Assembly: GCA_041749275.1 (NCBI GenBank)
Contig: JBGTBQ010000198.1
Location: 1 to 8,961, forward strand
Reading direction: 5' to 3'
DNA length: 8,961 nucleotides
Origin: JBGTBQ01 sp041749275
GTDB taxonomy: Bacteria; Acidobacteriota; Blastocatellia; Pyrinomonadales; Pyrinomonadaceae
A program made the translations under genes and the position numbers. This document shows, piece by piece, positions 6,111 through 8,961 of this stretch (the first letter of the stretch is position 1; each line of letters opens with the position of its first letter). The notes beneath the pieces were generated by a model. It saw only the letters and a program-made list of their open reading frames with translations, did no database searches and was not told the DNA's origin.

Positions 6111-8961
6111 TCACCTGATGATCTGCGTGGTGACGCCGCGGGTGAGCGGGTTGACAGTGAAGCGGACGAGGCGCGTGACGCCGCCCGTCAGGTTCGAGCC
6201 GCCGGTCGAGGACGCGCCCGCGCCGCCCTGATTGATGGGAACGCGCAGCGTCTGCGTGCTCTCGATCCGGAAGTCCTGCGCGGCGCCGGCCCAGCCGATG
6301 ACGCGATACTTGTACTGCCGGTTCGGCTCGATGGCCGCCGTGACGATCTCGGTGGCGCTCGCGCTCGCCGAACTGGCAAGCACGCGCCCGGCGGAGTCGC
6401 GCAGCTCGAAGTCGAGGTCAACGCCGGTGATCTCACTGGTCATCACACCTCGCACCGCGCGTGCGCCCTCCTTCGAGGTAAAGGGCACGTCTACGTAGGT
6501 GACGCCGCCCGCGAGTTGCAGCCCGGTGTCGGAGGCGGGAACGATGCCGGTGAACGTCTCGCTGAAGGTCGTCGTGGTGAAGTTCTCGTCGAAGGTCGGC
6601 GGCGCGACGTAGCGCGTCGCCTGTCCCGGCGCCACTTGTACGCGAGCCGTCACCACGGCGTCGAAGGTGAAGAGCTGCATATTCGGATTGTTGAACGAGA
6701 GGTGGCGCGGTGCGCTGGTCTGCCCCGCTGTGAGCCGCGACGGATAGTAGAAACTCGCCGGGCTGCTCGCGCTCCCCGTGCCGCCGTTGTCGGCGTTGGC
6801 GACCGTGACGGACGGGCTGGAGATGGAGACGATGCGGAATTCGAGCGGCGTGAAGAACGTGCTGTCACCCGCGCCCGCGCCGCCGAGGTTTCTGATCGCC
6901 TGATCGAATTCGGTCTTGCCACCGCCGAAGACGATATTCGAGTTCGCAAGCTGCACGTTGCCGGTCACGTCCACGACGGCGGTCGGCACGCTCGCCGGCG
7001 CGCTGTTCGCGGAGAGACCGATCTGCTTGTTCGGGTTGACGTTCAGGGCGCGCACCACGTACTCGAAAGAGATCGGATTCTTCAGACCACGCGGCACGAA
7101 GACCTCTTCGATAAAGCCGTTGTCAACGTAAGCAGTCTCGCCGCCGCCGACATACTCGACGTGGTGATAGCCATCCGTCCCGCCGTCGCCGTCAATGTAC
7201 TCACGGCCCGTCACGGGTTTGTTAAGGCGCTGGTTCTCGCGCCCGATCTCGCGCTTTAAGACTTCGTAGGCAAAGGCGCCCGCGACCGGCTGCCATGAGA
7301 CGCGGTTAGAGGTTGGCGTATCGAGCGCGACCGTGACGCCAGCCGGCGCGGCGAGCGCAGTCTGCGAAGCGGTAAAGGTCGAAACATTGGTCGAGATGGT
7401 CTGCCGCCCTTCGGTGTTCGGCGCGGCGGCGTTCGCGCCGAGTTCGCGCGCGGCGAAGACGCGCTCGATGATGGCGCGGTGCAGGCCGGGCGCATCCGGG
7501 TCGGTAGCGTCCGAAGGATAGAGCGACTGGTCAGCGATAATCATGGCGTCGCGGGCGCGCACCATCGTGTCCGGGTTGAAGGTCGAAAGCACGTAGATCG
7601 TGCCGAGCAGCAGGCGCTCCCAGTTCTCCTTGCCGCGCGAGATCGCAACGGTCGGCTGGCCGGTGATGAGCGCGGGGCGCACGAAGTTGCCGCCCGTCTC
7701 GTACATCATCATCAGCTGGCGGATGTCCCACATCGCGCCGGCGTAGATTTCACCGTCGCGGTGCTCTTCGAACTGCGAGCCGCCGAGCGTGCCGAGCTGC
7801 GAGTAAGCGAGACCCGAATCGGCGTGGCGAATCCACTGCCGGAGGTCGGGGTTGCTGCCGTTGTTCCGCACCAGTTCACGGTACTTGAAGCCGTTCAAAA
7901 CGTAGTTGCCGAGCACCGGGTTCTCCGCCGCCGTGTAGGCCCAGAGGTCTGCCTGTCCTTCGTTGAGCGCGGCGCCTTCGGGCGCGCCTTCGAGACCGGC
8001 GATGGGCGAGGAGATCGAGTGCATCCCTTCGTGATAGGGCACGCCGAAGTCAATCGCCAGATCGTTCAACAGATAGCCGTGGCCGTAGGAGGTCGGGTTG
8101 ACGATCAGGTTCTGGCCCGCCACGTCCTCTCCCAGCACCTCGCGCGAAGAGAGCGAGATGGAGAAGGCGTTGTCGAGTCCGAGCAGCTCATCGAGAAATT
8201 CGGGCGCGGTCGGGTCAGTCGGCGGCGCGAGCACGTTCGGCATGTGGACGTTGCCGAGGAGCGGACTCGATTGGTTCGGGTAGGTGTCCGGGAAGTGGCC
8301 CTGCCCGACACGGCTGTGGACGCTGTCGCCCGCGCGGTGCATGTAGTCTATGTATTCGATGAGCGAGGTGATGTAGAAGAACTGCGAGATGCCGTCCTGA
8401 TGCTCCGCCGGTTCAGCCGCCGGGCCGTAGTGGGCTTGCTCGTTGGTGCGCGCTTCAAAGCCCGTCGGGTTGTCGGCGCGGAAGTGCCACGTGCCCATCG
8501 CGGCCTGCGCGAAGGGGAGGCGCACCGGACTCAGGTTGGTGATGGCGGCGTGCGTGCCGGTAAGCTGGCCGGTCGTGCCGGCGGCGACGTTCGACTGGTC
8601 GAACTTGCGGAGTTTGACGCGGAGTTGACCGCACGGCGTGCCGTCCGGGTTGACGGTGATCCGGCCCTGATCTTTCAACTCGTCCGTGATACACGGGAAG
8701 GTCGGGTAGATGTCCGCTGTGAGCGGGAGCGTGTTCTGCTCTTCGGGCGGCCCCTGATAGCGCACGAAGTCTTCGCGGTAGAGCACCTCGCCCGTCTCGG
8801 CATCAATCTGGTACTTGAACATGCCGAACGGGTTGCGTGAGAAGACGAAGAACTTCCAAGCGAGTCGCGCGCCATCGGGCGTCGGGAAGACGTTCAACCG
8901 CGGCGCGGGCGTCGCCATCGGGCCGAGCTGCGTGGCGAGCGCGTCGAGCGCGGGCGTCAGG
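6111..8961 (-). CDS. Secreted M36 (fungalysin)-like zinc metallopeptidase (5'-partial)
   Basis: A secreted zinc endopeptidase, probably acting on extracellular proteins. The frame stays open past the ATG at 8918 to the window edge (LTPALDALATQLGP precedes it), so the true start and signal peptide lie outside; 949 residues are visible. Numbering from the Met at 8918: the end of an FTP/PepSY-type propeptide (about 14-50, AWKFFVFSR...DAETGEVLYR); a catalytic region with YITSLIEYIDYMHRAGD, then HEGMH (His296, Glu297, His300) and NEGQADLW (Glu320), the gluzincin zinc site; a likely active-site His386 in EEHRDGEIYAGAMWDI; a fibronectin-III-like domain (about 523-635, APAGVTVALDTP...VSWQPVAGAFAYEV); an uncharacterised beta-rich stretch; and a PPC-like domain near the C-terminus (about 800-895, DLDFELRDSAGRVLASS). 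A Gly/Ser-rich linker precedes the last strand. There is no LPxTG or obvious anchor. The His-to-Glu spacing is 24, as in thermolysin, and HEGMH replaces the usual fungalysin HEYxH, so this is a divergent M36 or M36-like branch. A strong terminator follows it. Confidence 0.9.
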   Translation of the reverse strand, partial: LTPALDALATQLGPMATPAPRLNVFPTPDGARLAWKFFVFSRNPFGMFKYQIDAETGEVLYREDFVRYQGPPEEQNTLPLTADIYPTFPCITDELKDQGRITVNPDGTPCGQLRVKLRKFDQSNVAAGTTGQLTGTHAAITNLSPVRLPFAQAAMGTWHFRADNPTGFEARTNEQAHYGPAAEPAEHQDGISQFFYITSLIEYIDYMHRAGDSVHSRVGQGHFPDTYPNQSSPLLGNVHMPNVLAPPTDPTAPEFLDELLGLDNAFSISLSSREVLGEDVAGQNLIVNPTSYGHGYLLNDLAIDFGVPYHEGMHSISSPIAGLEGAPEGAALNEGQADLWAYTAAENPVLGNYVLNGFKYRELVRNNGSNPDLRQWIRHADSGLAYSQLGTLGGSQFEEHRDGEIYAGAMWDIRQLMMMYETGGNFVRPALITGQPTVAISRGKENWERLLLGTIYVLSTFNPDTMVRARDAMIIADQSLYPSDATDPDAPGLHRAIIERVFAARELGANAAAPNTEGRQTISTNVSTFTASQTALAAPAGVTVALDTPTSNRVSWQPVAGAFAYEVLKREIGRENQRLNKPVTGREYIDGDGGTDGYHHVEYVGGGETAYVDNGFIEEVFVPRGLKNPISFEYVVRALNVNPNKQIGLSANSAPASVPTAVVDVTGNVQLANSNIVFGGGKTEFDQAIRNLGGAGAGDSTFFTPLEFRIVSISSPSVTVANADNGGTGSASSPASFYYPSRLTAGQTSAPRHLSFNNPNMQLFTFDAVVTARVQVAPGQATRYVAPPTFDENFTTTTFSETFTGIVPASDTGLQLAGGVTYVDVPFTSKEGARAVRGVMTSEITGVDLDFELRDSAGRVLASSASASATEIVTAAIEPNRQYKYRVIGWAGAAQDFRIESTQTLRVPINQGGAGASSTGGSNLTGGVTRLVRFTVNPLTRGVTTQIIR
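7959..8033 (-). other. Zinc-binding and catalytic site of the metallopeptidase (HEGMH...E)
   Basis: The codons for HEGMH lie at 8033-8019 and the third zinc ligand, Glu in NEGQAD, at 7961-7959. Two His and one Glu bind zinc in gluzincins, with the Glu of HExxH as the catalytic base. All expected residues are present, so the enzyme should be active. Confidence 0.88.

Noticed and set aside
6108..7259. 383-codon plus-strand open frame opposite the metallopeptidase
   Set aside because: Arg- and Ala-rich translation with no family pattern. The minus strand carries the fibronectin-like and PPC-like domains here.
7479..8840. 453-codon plus-strand open frame opposite the metallopeptidase
   Set aside because: It lies antisense to the catalytic domain with HEGMH. 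Its composition is typical of a shadow frame.
8916..8918. ATG at 8918 as the start of the metallopeptidase
   Set aside because: The frame stays open upstream to the edge, no signal peptide follows this Met, and the protein begins in the middle of the propeptide domain here.

Overview
The window is GC-rich, densely coding bacterial DNA. Two large secreted-type genes are transcribed toward each other. A small intergenic region between them holds a third, very small gene that simple ORF length filters would miss. The codon style, the architecture of the alpha-2-macroglobulin and the metallopeptidase, and a peptide segment resembling the plug region of Oar-like TonB-dependent receptors point to Acidobacteriota, perhaps the Blastocatellia/Pyrinomonadaceae branch. 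That assignment is inference from protein style; there is no rRNA or marker gene here.

Layout. (1) Positions 2-5629, plus strand: a bacterial alpha-2-macroglobulin (A2M) with an intact CTEQ thioester motif, cut at its 5' end by the window edge. Its bait region, the stretch proteases cleave to spring the trap, contains about 45 residues resembling the start of a TonB-receptor plug domain (LPVNGR..NLSRLTPGV). (2) Positions 5695-5847, minus strand: a 50-residue protein with two zinc-ribbon-like CxxC pairs followed by one transmembrane helix. It starts at TTG behind a GGAG ribosome-binding site. (3) Positions 5848-6110: non-coding DNA with an extended -10 promoter candidate, two perfect tandem 20-bp repeats, an 8-bp direct repeat flanking them, and a strong intrinsic terminator pointing left. 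(4) Positions 6111-8961, minus strand: a secreted M36 (fungalysin)-like zinc metallopeptidase with HExxH, a fibronectin-III-like domain and a PPC-like C-terminal domain, cut at its 5' end by the window edge.

How they may work together. A protease-trapping inhibitor and a secreted zinc protease end tail-to-tail about 480 bp apart, with a tiny membrane protein between them. The convergent layout means they are not one operon, so a functional link is only a hypothesis. The strongest candidate for something undescribed is the A2M bait carrying TonB-receptor-like sequence: it could be a decoy for proteases that attack outer-membrane receptors, or the result of a small sequence transfer from a receptor gene. 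No RNA genes, CRISPR arrays or complete insertion sequences are visible.
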